A program made the position numbers and the translations under genes. A DNA stretch of 6,030 bases from an uncultured Lachnospiraceae bacterium (GTDB lineage Bacteria > Bacillota > Clostridia > Lachnospirales > Lachnospiraceae). Each line of letters starts with the position of its first letter. Within the stretch, counting starts at the first letter, position 1. The DNA is taken from contig CAJUFN010000003.1 of assembly GCA_910585545.1 (NCBI GenBank), forward strand, positions 68,854 to 74,883. Direction: 5' to 3'. A model generated the notes under the pieces. That model ran no database searches. It saw only the letters and a list, made by a program, of their open reading frames with translations, and was not told where the DNA came from. This document shows, one piece after another, positions 5,888 to 6,030 of this stretch.

Positions 5888-5907
5888 TATGTTACGATTT
5901 TAGCATA
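5888..5907. promoter_or_regulatory. Candidate MarR autoregulatory operator over the marR -10
   Basis: The sequence reads TATGTTA-CGATTT-TAGCATA, two 7-bp inverted arms with 6 of 7 positions symmetric and a 6-bp centre. It covers the proposed marR -10 and start point, the usual place for a repressor site. MarR proteins bind dyads of about this size. No second copy was seen near thyA or ilvB. The assignment rests on symmetry and position only. Confidence 0.4.
5897..5905 (-). promoter_or_regulatory. Extended -10 promoter of marR
   Basis: The minus strand reads TGC-TAAAAT, an extended -10 (TGn) with a five-of-six match to TATAAT. The -35 region at 17-bp spacing (TTCTTT, 5920-5925) is poor and overlaps the upstream terminator's T-run, so recognition would rely on the extended -10. 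The start would be near 5890, giving a 5' UTR of about 54 nt. A second TAAAAT at 5869-5874 has no useful -35. Confidence 0.5.
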
Positions 5908-5915
5908 TTTTCCAG

Positions 5916-5944
5916 AAAAAAAGAACCTCCCTTTGGAAGATTCT
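5916..5944 (-). terminator. Strong intrinsic terminator after the tRNA
   Basis: On the minus strand a 9-bp stem, GAAUCUUCC / GGGAGGUUC (two U-G pairs), closes an AAA loop and is followed by seven U residues (5916-5922); a further A-U pair can extend the base. It ends a leftward transcript from beyond the window, most simply the tRNA transcript whose 3' end is 68 nt upstream, and isolates marR from it. Confidence 0.85.
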
Positions 5945-6011
5945 CTATACATGCTTGTATTTCTATGTGTGCTTATTGTTAATAGAAATAAAGTTGCTTG
6001 CAACGTAAAAA

Positions 6012-6030
6012 AGCACGAGACGGGATTCGA
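6012..6030 (-). tRNA. Partial tRNA (3' end only), isotype undetermined
   Basis: The minus strand from the window edge reads TCGAATC-CCGTC-TCGTGCT-TTTTT. This fits T-loop positions 55-60 (TTCGAAT pattern less its first T), the 3' T-stem (CCCGT), the 3' acceptor strand CTCGTGC (66-72) and a U discriminator. The CCA end is not encoded. The 5' acceptor strand would be GCACGAG. The anticodon lies outside the window. Only 19 nt are visible, so the call rests on the T-loop pattern, on lying directly before a T-run, and on the downstream terminator. A U discriminator is common in Cys, Gly and Thr tRNAs of various bacteria but does not settle the isotype. Confidence 0.65.

Noticed and set aside
5993..6004. 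GTTGC/GCAAC hairpin as the tRNA terminator
   Set aside because: A 4-5 bp stem with a minimal loop and an interrupted T-run is too weak. The 9-bp hairpin with seven T residues at 5916-5944 is a far better terminator.

Overview
The window looks like a stretch of chromosome from a low-to-moderate GC Gram-positive bacterium, most likely a Clostridia member of the Lachnospiraceae type. The basis is AGGAGG-type ribosome binding sites, a sigma-A promoter matching consensus at both hexamers, a T-box leader controlling an amino-acid operon, and an ECF sigma / DUF4367-like anti-sigma pair of the kind common in gut Clostridia. This placement is inference; no rRNA or other phylogenetic marker is present. 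All seven protein genes are read leftwards (minus strand).

Reading in the direction of transcription, from right to left: (1) 6012-6030 holds the last 19 nt of a tRNA cut by the window edge, followed at 5916-5944 by a strong intrinsic terminator. (2) 5405-5905 holds a MarR-family regulator with an extended -10 promoter overlapped by a 20-bp dyad that could be its own operator. (3) 3984-5345 holds thymidylate synthase and dihydrofolate reductase, 21 nt apart, forming the dTMP/folate-recycling pair. (4) 3635-3959 holds a consensus promoter and a T-box riboswitch whose best specifier codon is GUA (valine), with its terminator just before ilvB. (5) 1382-3612 holds ilvB and ilvN, the two subunits of acetolactate synthase. 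(6) 161-1379 holds an ECF-type sigma factor starting 2 nt after the ilvN stop, then a membrane-anchored anti-sigma overlapping it by 8 nt. (7) 1-133 holds a tandem array of about 42-bp units built around GCCC...GGGC dyads, one of which is followed by a T-run and probably ends the operon.

The central biological suggestion is an ilvB-ilvN-sigma-antisigma transcription unit. Acetolactate synthase would be controlled by valyl-tRNA charging at the T-box and by valine feedback through the IlvN ACT domain. The same T-box would also control dosage of the ECF sigma/anti-sigma pair, because no separate promoter is obvious in front of the sigma gene. The thyA-dfr pair sits immediately upstream, with no clear terminator between dfr and the ilv promoter, so readthrough into the T-box leader is possible.

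Most of the window is conventional metabolism and regulation. I found no convincing new defence or mobile system. The least explained parts are the repeat array at the left edge, the coupling of an ECF sigma to ilvBN, and a 25-codon ORF with a strong ribosome binding site lying across stem I of the T-box.
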